Shown here one piece after another: positions 24,576-33,712 of a stretch of DNA of 64,000 bases (the stretch's first letter is position 1; each line of letters begins with the position of its first letter). The notes beneath the pieces were generated by a model. The model ran no database searches, was not told where the DNA came from, and saw only the letters and a list, made by a program, of their open reading frames with translations. The stretch spans positions 1 through 64,000 of the forward strand of contig JAFQYG010000006.1 of NCBI GenBank assembly GCA_017406565.1, in the 5' to 3' direction. A program made the translations under genes and the position numbers. This DNA comes from Candidatus Saccharimonadota bacterium. GTDB taxonomy: Bacteria; Patescibacteriota; Saccharimonadia; Saccharimonadales; Saccharimonadaceae.

Positions 24576-26396
24576 ATGAAAAAGCTCATGCATGTTTGTA
24601 GATGTTTCTCTTCTTCTAGAAAAAAAATATTTACGCTTACTGCATTGTCTATATTATTATCAATCTTCTTCACTTCAACTACCTATGCTGCTTCTATGTC
24701 TAAAGATAAAACCTTCAGTATCAAAGGTTATTCAAATCCAGTAGTTCAGGGCGCGACTCTCACCAGGCAGTACTATGTTTTTACTAACTGGAACAGAGGC
24801 TCCAGTTTCACAGTAACTCGCTGTGATCGTCCAAGTGGCAAAAACTGTAAAACATCAGCGTCTTTCGATAGCGGTAAACCATCATCAATGTACCATGTTT
24901 GGGGCACCAATTATGTTCAAGCAACTCTAAAACAAGCGAAAGGCATGGTTTGTATCGACTTATCCACGATGAAAAAAACTAGCGATAGTAATTGTGGCTC
25001 TGTACTTAGCAGTAGTGGGTTGAGTAAGAGTGGCGACGATCAGGGGCAACGTCAAGGCTGGACAAAATATGGCAAGTATTATCTTCGTGGTTACGGAATA
25101 TATTCGGGGAGTTGCTACATTTGGTTATTTAGTTCTCGCAATGGCAATCCGACCAAATCATGGAATATTCCAGTTAGTGGCGAAGTTGAAGACGTAATGG
25201 TCGATGGCGATACGGGAATAGTATGGGTTGCAATGTATCAAAGTGCCCAAACTGTCACTTATTATAAAGTTGATAAATCTGTCTTTGACAACTGGATCCA
25301 ACCTGGCGCTGCCGGTGATGGTGGCGGCGGCACTTATATCGACCCAACTTCCAACCCAGATAATTTTTATGACGACAGCAATATAGAGGTTCGTGATGAA
25401 ACTAAACAACACGAAACCGCTACCTCGTCTTATGACGGTTCTGTAGACACCAATTTCTTCGGCCCTCTCCAAGACGACAATGAAGGTTGCGGCGTCTACA
25501 TGGTTTTAAATACCATTATCGACATTCTCACCTATGGCATTGCCATAGCTGCTACTATTGGCATTGCAATCTCAGGCATTGTTTATCTCAATGCAAAAGG
25601 TGATCAACAGAGAACCCTTAAAGCCAAACGTAGGATTTACGAGATAGTCATAGGTTTAGCCGCCTATGCTGTATTGTATTTTGCCCTCGGCTTTCTTTTA
25701 CCAGGAGGCAATTTCAACTCAGATAAGACTTGCGAAAAAGCTTCCGAAACATCCAACGCTGTAGCTGGTTGGCGCCCTAATTCTAGCTCTGATTCTAATT
25801 CCAGCTCTGGTAAAAAACCTAATGCTCAGTCTACCAAAGAAAAAACCGAAGCTGCTAAACAAGCTGCCGAAGATGCAAAAAATGGCACTTCCGCTGCTGG
25901 TCGTAGATTAATGACCGCCGCGGAGGAACTCGCTGGCAAACTTGAAGCCAACAAATTTGTTTACAGTAAGAAGAATCAATCTACTTACGCCAAAGCCCTC
26001 AAAAAAGATAAACATGTCGACTGCGCTAAATATGTTTCATGGGCAATGCAATCAGCCGGCCTCCTCAAATCAGGCAAAACCTTCTATTTGCAAAAAGGCG
26101 TTATCAAGGGCAGTGGCAAATCCGCTGTCACCAACAATAGCAAGCTTAAAATAACTAAAGTCAATGATAATGTTGCTAATCTTGTTAAAAAAGGTAAACT
26201 TGTCCCTGGTGATATTATCGGACCAGATTATCTTCATACTCTTATATATAAAGGGAAAGAAAACGGCAAATATTACTATTATTCCGTAGGGACGGGAACT
26301 ACCAAAAAAGGTATTATGAATAAGAAGAAAATTACCAACAAAACCTACGGCAAAAACGGTAAATATAGAATTAAAATTATTATTCATCCTATCTAA
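24576..26396 (+). CDS. Secreted TrbC-like pilin fused to an NlpC/P60-like domain
   Basis: 606 residues. Signal peptide to about residue 39 (TTYAAS), beta-rich domain 40-240 with SMYHVWGTNYVQATL, Gly/Asp linker, TrbC/VirB2-like double helix at about 308-378 (LNTIIDILTYGIAIAATIGI to GFLLPGG), an Ala/Lys-rich linker, then a papain-fold-like domain: VDCAKYVSWAMQSAG with Cys483 and PGDIIGPDYLHTLIYKG with His554. That Cys/His pattern suits NlpC/P60 or CHAP peptidoglycan hydrolases. A pilin-like anchor joined to a wall hydrolase suggests a device acting on a neighbouring or own cell wall; this is inference. TATTAT lies 6 nt before the ATG. Confidence 0.8.
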   Translation: MKKLMHVCRCFSSSRKKIFTLTALSILLSIFFTSTTYAASMSKDKTFSIKGYSNPVVQGATLTRQYYVFTNWNRGSSFTVTRCDRPSGKNCKTSASFDSGKPSSMYHVWGTNYVQATLKQAKGMVCIDLSTMKKTSDSNCGSVLSSSGLSKSGDDQGQRQGWTKYGKYYLRGYGIYSGSCYIWLFSSRNGNPTKSWNIPVSGEVEDVMVDGDTGIVWVAMYQSAQTVTYYKVDKSVFDNWIQPGAAGDGGGGTYIDPTSNPDNFYDDSNIEVRDETKQHETATSSYDGSVDTNFFGPLQDDNEGCGVYMVLNTIIDILTYGIAIAATIGIAISGIVYLNAKGDQQRTLKAKRRIYEIVIGLAAYAVLYFALGFLLPGGNFNSDKTCEKASETSNAVAGWRPNSSSDSNSSSGKKPNAQSTKEKTEAAKQAAEDAKNGTSAAGRRLMTAAEELAGKLEANKFVYSKKNQSTYAKALKKDKHVDCAKYVSWAMQSAGLLKSGKTFYLQKGVIKGSGKSAVTNNSKLKITKVNDNVANLVKKGKLVPGDIIGPDYLHTLIYKGKENGKYYYYSVGTGTTKKGIMNKKKITNKTYGKNGKYRIKIIIHPI

Positions 26397-26486
26397 TACA
26401 ACTCATTTTTCACTATATTTTCCAAGGCTTCTTTGCAAATGCCTATACCTCTTGTGCTTTTTCGAAAAGTGTGCTATAATATAAAT

Positions 26487-28688
26487 ATGCCTACTAAAAA
26501 GCGCAAATCAACAAAAAACACCAAAAAACGGAGCACCAAGTCCCGTACTAAGGAAGCACCTGCCGAACACGAGCTTCCGGGTGGTTTTTGGCGTCAAGTC
26601 AGCGCTGTAGTAATGATTGCTTTAGCACTTTTCTTTGTTATCACTTGGTTTGGTCAGGGTGGCACAATTCTAAATGAAGTTCATCAATTCATCTTAAAAG
26701 GTCTCGGCTTTGCCACTTATTTTATGCCAGCTCTTCTTGTGTATCTCGCCGTCAAAATCTTTCGTTCCGAAGACAATCGTGTCGCAATACCTGTTTATAT
26801 CGCTTCAATTTTAATGATCTTCTGGCTTTCAGGAATTGCTGCCATTTTTAAACATGGGGGAATTGTCGGCGATTGGCTAAATTCTATCATGCTCAATTTT
26901 CTTAATCAGGGCGTAGTAATTTTTATTTACTTTGTTCTAATTTTTATTACCGCACTATTTATTTTACAACTTTCACCCATTACTTTCTTTAAAGGCACCA
27001 AAAATCTCACCAAACGTGATAAATCTATCCAAGATGAAGACGACACTCCTAAGAAGAAAAAACTTGGTCAGCTAGAAATCAAAGTCAACTCTGGTGTTAA
27101 TAATGTAGAGTCGACCGAGCCATCCGGTATCCTACGCAAAGGCGTTAATAGACCTTCTGCTGCTAAAGCGCCTGAACCAGCTAAAGAACCCACTGCGCTT
27201 GTCGCCTTTTCTGATCCTGATTGGAAAATGCCATCTATCGATTTACTTGAGAAAAAACAATCACCTGCTGACGCTGGCAATATCCAACAAAACGCCTACA
27301 TTATTAAGTCTACACTTGCCGAATTTGGTATCGACGTCGAAATGGAAGGTGCCAACGTTGGCCCACGCGTCACTCAATACACTATGAAACCACCAGCAGG
27401 CGTCAACCTGAGTAAAATTCTTGCTCGCGACAAAGAACTAGCTCTCAACCTTGCTGTTGATAAAATTCGTATCGAAGCTCCTATCCCAGGTACTCGTTCT
27501 GTTGGTGTTGAAATTCCTAACGCCCGTTCTGCTGACGTACGTCTTCGTGGCGTCTTAGAATCATCTGAATGGAAAAAATGCACTGACCCACTCGCTTTTG
27601 CAGTAGGGAAGGACATTTCTGGTCATTCAGTTATCGCTAATTTAGCCAAAATGCCTCACCTTCTCATTGCGGGTACTACTGGTTCTGGTAAATCTGTGAT
27701 GACCAACACATTAATTACATCACTGTTATATCGCAACGCTCCATCTGACATGAAACTCATTATTGTCGATCCAAAGCAGGTTGAAATGGCCCAATACCAG
27801 GACATTCCTCACCTTCTTACTCCAATCATCACTCAAACCGACAAAGCTCTCTCAGCTATGAAATGGTCAGTTGGCGAAATGGAACGCCGCTACACCCTGA
27901 TGGCCGAAGAAAAAGTCAAAAACATCGCCGATTACAATACTAAGATTGCTAGCCAAGCCAGCAAAGACGAAGAGCAAAAAGCCAGCAAAATGCCGTACAT
28001 TGTTATCGTGATTGATGAGATGGCCGACCTCATGATGATGGCAGGCAAAGACCTTGAAATGTTAATCGTACGTATTGCCCAAAAAGGTCGTGCTGCTGGT
28101 ATTCATCTAGTTCTCGCAACTCAGCGTCCAGAGGTCAAAGTCATCACTGGCCTTATCAAAGCCAACATCCCAGGCCGTATCGCTTTCGCAGTCGGTTCCC
28201 AAATGGATTCGCGTATTATGCTCGATCAGGGTGGTGCTGAAAAACTTCTCGGTAAAGGCGATATGCTGCTTCTCACTACCGAAATGATGGGCAAACCTCG
28301 TCGTATCCAGGGCGCTTGGGCCTCTGACCCAGATATATCCAAAGTCACTGATTATCTTCGTGAGCAACGTCCACCTGAATACAATGATGAAGTTGTTGCT
28401 CAGCCAGTCGCAATCAAAGGCCTTTCCGAAGGCGGTAGTATCAGTGATCTAGGTCGTCGTTATGACCCCAATGATCCTATCGTCAGAAAAGCTATCGAAA
28501 TCACCTTGAAACAAGGTAAATTCAGTACAGCATCCTTACAAACCTGGCTTGGCAAAGGTCACGGTTTCGTTGCTGGTCTCGCTATCTGGCTCGAAGAAAT
28601 TGGCGTTATTGGTCCTCAAAATGGCAATAAACCTCGCGAAGTTCTCATTACCAGTATGGAAGAATTTGACCAGCTAGCACAACAATAA
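26487..28688 (+). CDS. ftsK: FtsK/SpoIIIE-family DNA translocase
   Basis: 733 residues. Basic N-terminus, four hydrophobic segments (about residues 36-180), a short linker, then the motor: GTTGSGKSVMTNTLI (Walker A), IIVDPKQVEMAQY, VIVIDEMADLMM (Walker B), RIAQKGRAAGIHLVLATQRP and the winged-helix gamma domain (KQGKFSTASLQTWLGKGHG). It pumps DNA through the division septum. TATAAT (26475-26480) is 6 nt before the ATG at 26487; a longer frame from 26433 reads through the promoter. A Xer recombinase, the usual partner, is at 43182. Confidence 0.97.
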   Translation: MPTKKRKSTKNTKKRSTKSRTKEAPAEHELPGGFWRQVSAVVMIALALFFVITWFGQGGTILNEVHQFILKGLGFATYFMPALLVYLAVKIFRSEDNRVAIPVYIASILMIFWLSGIAAIFKHGGIVGDWLNSIMLNFLNQGVVIFIYFVLIFITALFILQLSPITFFKGTKNLTKRDKSIQDEDDTPKKKKLGQLEIKVNSGVNNVESTEPSGILRKGVNRPSAAKAPEPAKEPTALVAFSDPDWKMPSIDLLEKKQSPADAGNIQQNAYIIKSTLAEFGIDVEMEGANVGPRVTQYTMKPPAGVNLSKILARDKELALNLAVDKIRIEAPIPGTRSVGVEIPNARSADVRLRGVLESSEWKKCTDPLAFAVGKDISGHSVIANLAKMPHLLIAGTTGSGKSVMTNTLITSLLYRNAPSDMKLIIVDPKQVEMAQYQDIPHLLTPIITQTDKALSAMKWSVGEMERRYTLMAEEKVKNIADYNTKIASQASKDEEQKASKMPYIVIVIDEMADLMMMAGKDLEMLIVRIAQKGRAAGIHLVLATQRPEVKVITGLIKANIPGRIAFAVGSQMDSRIMLDQGGAEKLLGKGDMLLLTTEMMGKPRRIQGAWASDPDISKVTDYLREQRPPEYNDEVVAQPVAIKGLSEGGSISDLGRRYDPNDPIVRKAIEITLKQGKFSTASLQTWLGKGHGFVAGLAIWLEEIGVIGPQNGNKPREVLITSMEEFDQLAQQ

Positions 28689-28706
28689 TAAGAAAGGAAT
28701 TCCAAA

Positions 28707-28907
28707 ATGGAAATCACACCCGAAATTACTGACCAACTAACTGAAGCACTCATTGCCGCCCTGCCTGAGTCCGCCGAGGACGATTATCAAGCTTGGCTAA
28801 AAAACCCTAGTGAGGAAGGTTTCCAAGATTTGCTTGCTAAGTATAACATAGACGCAGCTAAAATCGCCCGCGCCACAGTTTTGAAGGAGAAAGAAAATGA
28901 ACAATAA
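28707..28907 (+). CDS. Small acidic protein of unknown function
   Basis: 66 residues, acidic and helical (EITDQLTEALIAALPES, YQAWLKNPSEEGFQDLL). AAAGGAATTCC precedes the ATG, 18 nt after ftsK, and the end overlaps the next gene by 11 nt, so it belongs to the ftsK operon. No family recognised. Confidence 0.65.
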   Translation: MEITPEITDQLTEALIAALPESAEDDYQAWLKNPSEEGFQDLLAKYNIDAAKIARATVLKEKENEQ

Positions 28908-29556
28908 TCCTGAATTAAGCGACAACTCTTCCAGCGAAAATGACGCTAATCAATGGGATATTCTCCCCAAAGAGAATTTTTACCAGCATCAACAAAACTC
29001 TGAGGAAGCTCCTAAAAGCGAACTAAGTGATGAAGAAATCAAACAAATTCTTCGCGCTAGGAAACGCAATGAACAACTAAAGAACAACGTCGAGGCCAAA
29101 AAACATGCCAACCGTGTTGCCGCAGGGCTTCTCGCCTTTGCTATTACAGCCACTGCTTTAGTAGGAGGGATTGTTGCCACCAGCCAAAAGGATATTTTAG
29201 AAACCGATCGAACGAAGCAGAATATTATCGAAATGGAAAATGCCGAAGAAATCGTCTTCTATGGTAATGTTCGTAGCAATCCCGAAATACCCAATTCCGA
29301 AGACCCTTCCAATATCTATACCAACACAAATGATGAAATTAGAATTGACGTTCCCGAGGGTAGCACAATTCTCTATTATCCAGGCGATAAAGACCCCAAC
29401 GGTGGATGGTATGGCGTCCCTGTCGATATTCTAGAAAGTGAATCATTTATTAGTGACCGTGAAGCCCGTAGATTAGAAAAGGATCACGACGGTTACGCCT
29501 GGATTAATCATAACAACGCTTCAGTCACCACCGAATCAGAGAATAGCTCGTTCTAG
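28897..29556 (+). CDS. Single-pass membrane protein of unknown function
   Basis: 219 residues: a 70-residue acidic cytoplasmic part, one helix at about 71-91 (AGLLAFAITATALVGGIVA), then an extracytoplasmic part of 125 residues with repeated Asp/Asn and EGSTILYYPGDKDPNGGWYG, which reads like an SH3-type strand pattern. AAGGAGAAAG lies before the ATG inside the previous gene. Third gene of the ftsK operon. Confidence 0.65.
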   Translation: MNNNPELSDNSSSENDANQWDILPKENFYQHQQNSEEAPKSELSDEEIKQILRARKRNEQLKNNVEAKKHANRVAAGLLAFAITATALVGGIVATSQKDILETDRTKQNIIEMENAEEIVFYGNVRSNPEIPNSEDPSNIYTNTNDEIRIDVPEGSTILYYPGDKDPNGGWYGVPVDILESESFISDREARRLEKDHDGYAWINHNNASVTTESENSSF

Positions 29557-29571
29557 GCTACAGCTGACCCC

Positions 29572-29678
29572 TTGCATTTTCCTCTGTGATTTGTTATAAT
29601 ATAGACTAATATTAGCTCAGCAGGCGTGTCAACCCGGAGAAACGGAGAACAGCCCCTGCTTTAACCAAAGGAGTTCAC
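29572..29678 (+). promoter_or_regulatory. Promoter and leader of the rpsF operon
   Basis: TTGCAT (29572-29577), 17 nt, TATAAT (29595-29600). The 70-nt leader has a hairpin AGCAGG/CCTGCT (29619-29624 with 29655-29660) enclosing CCCGGAG. Many rpsF operons are autoregulated by a bS6-bS18 binding leader with a conserved CCG bulge; this hairpin is a candidate but was not modelled. Confidence 0.6.
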
Positions 29679-30047
29679 ATGAAAGACTACGAACTTACAG
29701 TCTTGTTTCATCCTGATTTAGAGATGAATCTAGACCCAGCCATCGACAAGGTGAAGAAACTCATCGAATCGAACGGTGGCAAAATAACAAAAGAGGAAAA
29801 CGACGGCAAGAAACGCCTCGCTTACTCTATTAATAACCAAGAGTTCGCCATCTACTATTTTGCAGATGTAGAGCTTCCAGCCGAAGCCCCTGCCAAAATC
29901 AGTAGCACTATGAACATCAACGACGAAGTCTTGCGCTATTTGCTCGTTAAGACCGACGCTCGTCGTGCCAAATTTGCCGCTCGTCGTGCAGCTTCCGAGA
30001 AAGAAGCAAAAGAAGAAGTCAAAGAAGAATCAAAAGAGGAGGAATAA
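29679..30047 (+). CDS. rpsF: Ribosomal protein bS6
   Basis: 122 residues: KDYELTVLFHPDLEMNLDPAID, GKKRLAYSINNQEFAIYYFA and MNINDEVLRYLLVKTD fit bS6, which pairs with bS18 on the 30S platform. The tail is Lys/Glu-rich (EAKEEVKEESKEEE). AAAGGAG is 6 nt before the ATG. First gene of rpsF-ssb-rpsR-efp. Confidence 0.96.
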   Translation: MKDYELTVLFHPDLEMNLDPAIDKVKKLIESNGGKITKEENDGKKRLAYSINNQEFAIYYFADVELPAEAPAKISSTMNINDEVLRYLLVKTDARRAKFAARRAASEKEAKEEVKEESKEEE

Positions 30048-30050
30048 TTT

Positions 30051-30506
30051 ATGCGTGGTTTTTCCAAGGCAATTATCACTGGTAATCTTACTCGTGACCC
30101 CGAACTTCGCACTACCGCTAACGGTTCGACAGTATGTGGTTTTTCCGTTGCAGTAAATCGTGTTTACAAAGATTCCAGTGGCGAACAAAAAGAAGATGTT
30201 TCTTATATCGATTGTTCCGCTTGGGGTCGTCTCGGTGAGATGATTAGCCAATACGCCAAAAAAGGTTCTGGCGTACTTGTCTCAGGTCGTCTCGATCAGC
30301 GCAGCTGGGAAGACAAAACCGATGGCAAAAAACGCTCTCGTGTCGAAATTGTGGTCGAAGATTTCAATTTTGTCGGCGCTCCACGCGGCGACGGCGGTAG
30401 TTCTAGCAGTTTCGGTGGTGGCAGCTCTAGTATGCAAGACACAGGCAATGATATTCCAGACGACGTCCCTGAAGAAGAGATTGACTTAAGTGACGTTCCA
30501 TTCTAA
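30051..30506 (+). CDS. ssb: Single-stranded DNA-binding protein
   Basis: 151 residues: [55 protein letters not shown] form the OB fold. A Gly/Ser linker leads to the acidic tip [10 protein letters not shown], the conserved binding tail for repair and replication partners. Standard place between rpsF and rpsR. Confidence 0.97.
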   Translation: MRGFSKAIITGNLTRDPELRTTANGSTVCGFSVAVNRVYKDSSGEQKEDVSYIDCSAWGRLGEMISQYAKKGSGVLVSGRLDQRSWEDKTDGKKRSRVEIVVEDFNFVGAPRGDGGSSSSFGGGSSSMQDTGNDIPDDVPEEEIDLSDVPF

Positions 30507-30535
30507 TAGCAATCAATCAAACGAAGGAGAATATA

Positions 30536-30730
30536 ATGAAAAGAATCAAAAGTGATCCCAATTTATACTTCGATTATCGTGATGTTAAGACTCTTGGTCG
30601 TTACATCGATAGTTACGGCCGGATTGAACCAATCGCCAAGACTGGTCTATCCGCTAAACAACAGCGCCAATTAGCTGTCGCTATCAAGCGTGCACGCCAC
30701 TTGGCTCTCTTGCCATTCGTAACCAAATAA
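30536..30730 (+). CDS. rpsR: Ribosomal protein bS18
   Basis: 64 residues: [39 protein letters not shown] and HLALLPFV are the bS18 core. The N-terminus is shorter than the usual 75-80 residues and lacks the cysteine found there in many zinc-type bS18. GAAGGAG precedes the ATG. Confidence 0.96.
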   Translation: MKRIKSDPNLYFDYRDVKTLGRYIDSYGRIEPIAKTGLSAKQQRQLAVAIKRARHLALLPFVTK

Positions 30731-30749
30731 ACCATAATCGAGGAATAAT

Positions 30750-31310
30750 ATGTACGGACCAACAGATCTAAAGAAAAATACTCTCATCACTTTAGACGGT
30801 CAACCGTATAAGGTGGTAGAGTACTCACAAAAAGTTATGGGCCGCGGTGGTTCCATTGTCAACGTCAAAGTGAAAAACCTTATTACAGGTGCACTTTTAC
30901 CTAAGACTTTTAAAGGACAAGAAAAAATCGAACCCGCCGAAGTCACCAACAAGCGCGTGCAATACTTGTATAAAGATGATGAAAAATTCTACTTTATGGA
31001 TCCAGAATCTTTCGAACAGTACGAGTTAGGTGCTGACATGGTTGGCGACGCCAAAGATTTTATGAAAGATGGTGATGAAATGGATATCCAATTCTATAAC
31101 GGTACTCCTATCAACTTACAGCTTCCCAAGAATCTTTGGTTAGAAGTCACCTACACTGAATCCGTTGTCAAAGGCGACACCACTAGTTCGGTCATGAAAG
31201 ACGCGACTTTAGAGACCGGCGTTGTTATTAAAGTCCCTGCGTTCATCAAACAAGGCGACATTGTCTCTGTCGATACCGAGACCTACGCTTACCGCGAACG
31301 CAAAAAATAA
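30750..31310 (+). CDS. efp: Translation elongation factor P
   Basis: 186 residues with the three EF-P domains: PTDLKKNTLITLDGQPYKV, VMGRGGSIVNVKVKNLI, and the C-terminal DATLETGVVIKVPAFIKQGD. The modification loop position (lysine 34 in E. coli) falls in VMGRGGS, so an Arg-type or unmodified EF-P is possible. It relieves stalling at proline runs. GAGGAATA lies before the ATG. Confidence 0.96.
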   Translation: MYGPTDLKKNTLITLDGQPYKVVEYSQKVMGRGGSIVNVKVKNLITGALLPKTFKGQEKIEPAEVTNKRVQYLYKDDEKFYFMDPESFEQYELGADMVGDAKDFMKDGDEMDIQFYNGTPINLQLPKNLWLEVTYTESVVKGDTTSSVMKDATLETGVVIKVPAFIKQGDIVSVDTETYAYRERKK

Positions 31311-31332
31311 TAGCAAAGTAAACCACAGGCAT

Positions 31333-31406
31333 AAAATAGCACTTATAAGAATCTTCAGGCAGCTAACCGAAAGCAGAACGAATCCATCTCTGAAAGTGCT
31401 ATTTTT
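31333..31406 (+). terminator. Terminator-like hairpin with a 49-nt loop after efp
   Basis: AAAATAGCACTT (31333-31344) pairs with AAGTGCTATTTT (31394-31405), followed by T. The large loop has its own partial pairing, so the structure may also be a small RNA 3' end. Confidence 0.7.
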
Positions 31407-31470
31407 AATTCCGTAAAAAAATAAATTTTACCACTTGCATTTTAAAAAGTTTACGTTTATAATAGTTAGT

Positions 31471-32517
31471 ATGAACTTATTGCATGGCGTGGGCGACTTC
31501 TTCTCGCTAGATATCGGGACAAATTCGATGCGTATCGTACAGCTTTCTGGTAATTCCCAGCATGGCTGGAATTTGCAAAAATTCGCATATGTCCCAATCG
31601 ATCAAAAACTAACTGCCGATTCGTCCGATCTCGGCAAAAAACGTCTTGGTGAGGCAATCATGGGCGCCGTCGACCAGGCAGGCATTCGGACCAAAAATAT
31701 CGCTATTGGTATTCCAGCGACTAAAACCTTCACTTCAATCGTCGAGACAGAAACTTTGCCCGAAAAAGAACTCAGAAAAACTTTCAAATACGAACTAGAC
31801 AAATACGTGCCTATGGCAATGAGCGATGCCAAGGCCGACTATGTTATTTTAGGCCCTAGCCCTAACGACCCAGCTAAAACTGAAGTATTAGTCAGCTCGG
31901 TCGCAAAAGATTATGCAGAATCCACCATGGAAATGGTCGAAAAAACCGGTCTCAATATTGTCGCTATGGAACCAGAACCTCTCGCAATGGCCCGTTCGCT
32001 TAATATGCCAGGTGCAATTGACGCTACCATGGCCGTCGATTTTGGTGAAAACTCTACTGATATTGTTATTATGTTTAGAAATCAACCTCGCTTAGTACGT
32101 GCAGTCCCAGGTGGTTTCGGCGTTCTCGTCAAAGCTATCGCCAACGGTCTTAGTGTTCGCGAAGATCAAGCTCGTCAATTTATTCTTAAGTTTGGTCTTG
32201 ATCAGAACCAAGTAGAAGGTCAAGTCTTCAAAATTCTTGGTACTCACCTTGATAATTTCGCTTCAGAACTTACTAAATCCGTTCGCTTCTTCCAGACAAA
32301 GTATATTAATGGTAAAGTTGGTGGCATCGTCTTATCTGGTTACGCCAGTATGATACCACTCTTTTCTGAATACATCGAAGCTAAAACACGCGTATCAGCT
32401 ATGAAAGGTAATCCATGGCAATTCGTTCGCACTACCGAAGATCAACAACGCGCTCTAATGAGCGTGGCAAGCGAATTCGCAGTTGCGATTGGCCTATCAG
32501 AAAGGAGCAATGACTAA
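31471..32517 (+). CDS. pilM: Type IV pilus assembly ATPase-fold protein PilM
   Basis: 348 residues of the actin-like PilM family: FFSLDIGTNSMRIVQLSG (phosphate-1), IAIGIPATKTFTSIVE, AMAVDFGENSTDIVIM-like phosphate-2 and GIVLSGYASM (adenosine motif). It forms the cytoplasmic platform that binds PilN. TATAAT (31458-31463) is 7 nt before the ATG at 31471. First gene of the pilus operon; the stop overlaps the next start (TAATG). Confidence 0.92.
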   Translation: MNLLHGVGDFFSLDIGTNSMRIVQLSGNSQHGWNLQKFAYVPIDQKLTADSSDLGKKRLGEAIMGAVDQAGIRTKNIAIGIPATKTFTSIVETETLPEKELRKTFKYELDKYVPMAMSDAKADYVILGPSPNDPAKTEVLVSSVAKDYAESTMEMVEKTGLNIVAMEPEPLAMARSLNMPGAIDATMAVDFGENSTDIVIMFRNQPRLVRAVPGGFGVLVKAIANGLSVREDQARQFILKFGLDQNQVEGQVFKILGTHLDNFASELTKSVRFFQTKYINGKVGGIVLSGYASMIPLFSEYIEAKTRVSAMKGNPWQFVRTTEDQQRALMSVASEFAVAIGLSERSND

Positions 32518-33710
32518 TGGCACGTGAAATCAACTTAGTCCCAGAAGTTAAAGATGAAATGATTAAGGCCTTAAAAATCAGGAATTATATTATGTTCATC
32601 AGTATCGTAGTTGCAGCTGCCAGTGTTGGCATTACTGTTATTTTTGGTCTTATTATGGGCGGCCAACAATTAGCTAGAGATGGCAAAAACAAAGAAATTG
32701 AGAATTTATCTAGTAAGCTAACTTCCTATAAAGAACTAAATCAAACCCTTACCATAAAAGATCAAATTGGGAACGTCGACACGCTAACATCTAATAAACG
32801 CGTTTTCACTCGTACTTTTAGCCTTCTTTCTGCTATTTTACCTACTGGTGCAGATACCATTAAAATTTCACAATTAAACATTGATTTATCGGAAGAACAA
32901 AACACTCTTACACTCGATGCTCAAGCAAATGCTGGTAAAGAACCATATATTGACTATAATGTATTGGACTCTTTCAAAAAGAGTATGCAATATATGCACT
33001 ACGATTATGGAGATTATGTTGACAAAGACGGTAATGTTATTCCATCTTATTGTATGATTGAAAAAGGCTCTGATGGCGCAATGTTACATGAAGGAAAAGC
33101 TAATTACTACGCTTACTGGACATACGAAGAAGAAGGTTGCAAACCTTCAGATGATTTCAAAGAAAGCGATTATTCCGATGCTCTTTCAGAGTTTGAAGGC
33201 AAGAAAGTTATCAAAGTATGGCGTACTCCCAATTATACAGAATGGTATAAGAGCGGTGACAAAACCAATATTACACTAGATGGCGTTATTCAGGGTGTAC
33301 CACACTTCAGTAGCCAATGTATTACCTATACAGGTGATGATTCTAATGACCGTGATAAACCAAAATGGGATAGCGTAAACACATGTAGTCTCATTATCCC
33401 AGGTGAAAATGCAGATAATGGCATTAGGATTATTGAATCGTCTAATGGTCGCGATGCCAATGAAGAGTTAGTTTTACGTTTCAACGCAGTTATATTTGTA
33501 AATCCAGAGTTTTACAAGTTCAATAATCATCACATGATGGCTCTCCCGCCAAATAGTCGTGTCAACGTAACCGACTCCTTTGTCCAAATTCAGGATATGT
33601 TTAGCCAACGCGCCGATGATTGTGACAAAGACGATACTTCTTGCCAATCAACTGTGAATAGTGGTGGCGACAATAACGACACTAACAATCAAACTAATGG
33701 AGGAAACTAA
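32517..33710 (+). CDS. PilN-like pilus inner-membrane protein
   Basis: 397 residues. The N-terminus AREINLVPEVKDEMIKALKI carries the INL(V/L)P motif that binds PilM, followed by one membrane helix (about 21-48) and a coiled-coil start. The extracytoplasmic part is about twice as long as a normal PilN and includes several cysteines; the end is Asp/Asn-rich. Position directly after pilM supports the assignment; the extra domain is unrecognised. Confidence 0.75.
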   Translation: MAREINLVPEVKDEMIKALKIRNYIMFISIVVAAASVGITVIFGLIMGGQQLARDGKNKEIENLSSKLTSYKELNQTLTIKDQIGNVDTLTSNKRVFTRTFSLLSAILPTGADTIKISQLNIDLSEEQNTLTLDAQANAGKEPYIDYNVLDSFKKSMQYMHYDYGDYVDKDGNVIPSYCMIEKGSDGAMLHEGKANYYAYWTYEEEGCKPSDDFKESDYSDALSEFEGKKVIKVWRTPNYTEWYKSGDKTNITLDGVIQGVPHFSSQCITYTGDDSNDRDKPKWDSVNTCSLIIPGENADNGIRIIESSNGRDANEELVLRFNAVIFVNPEFYKFNNHHMMALPPNSRVNVTDSFVQIQDMFSQRADDCDKDDTSCQSTVNSGGDNNDTNNQTNGGN

Positions 33711-33712
33711 GC

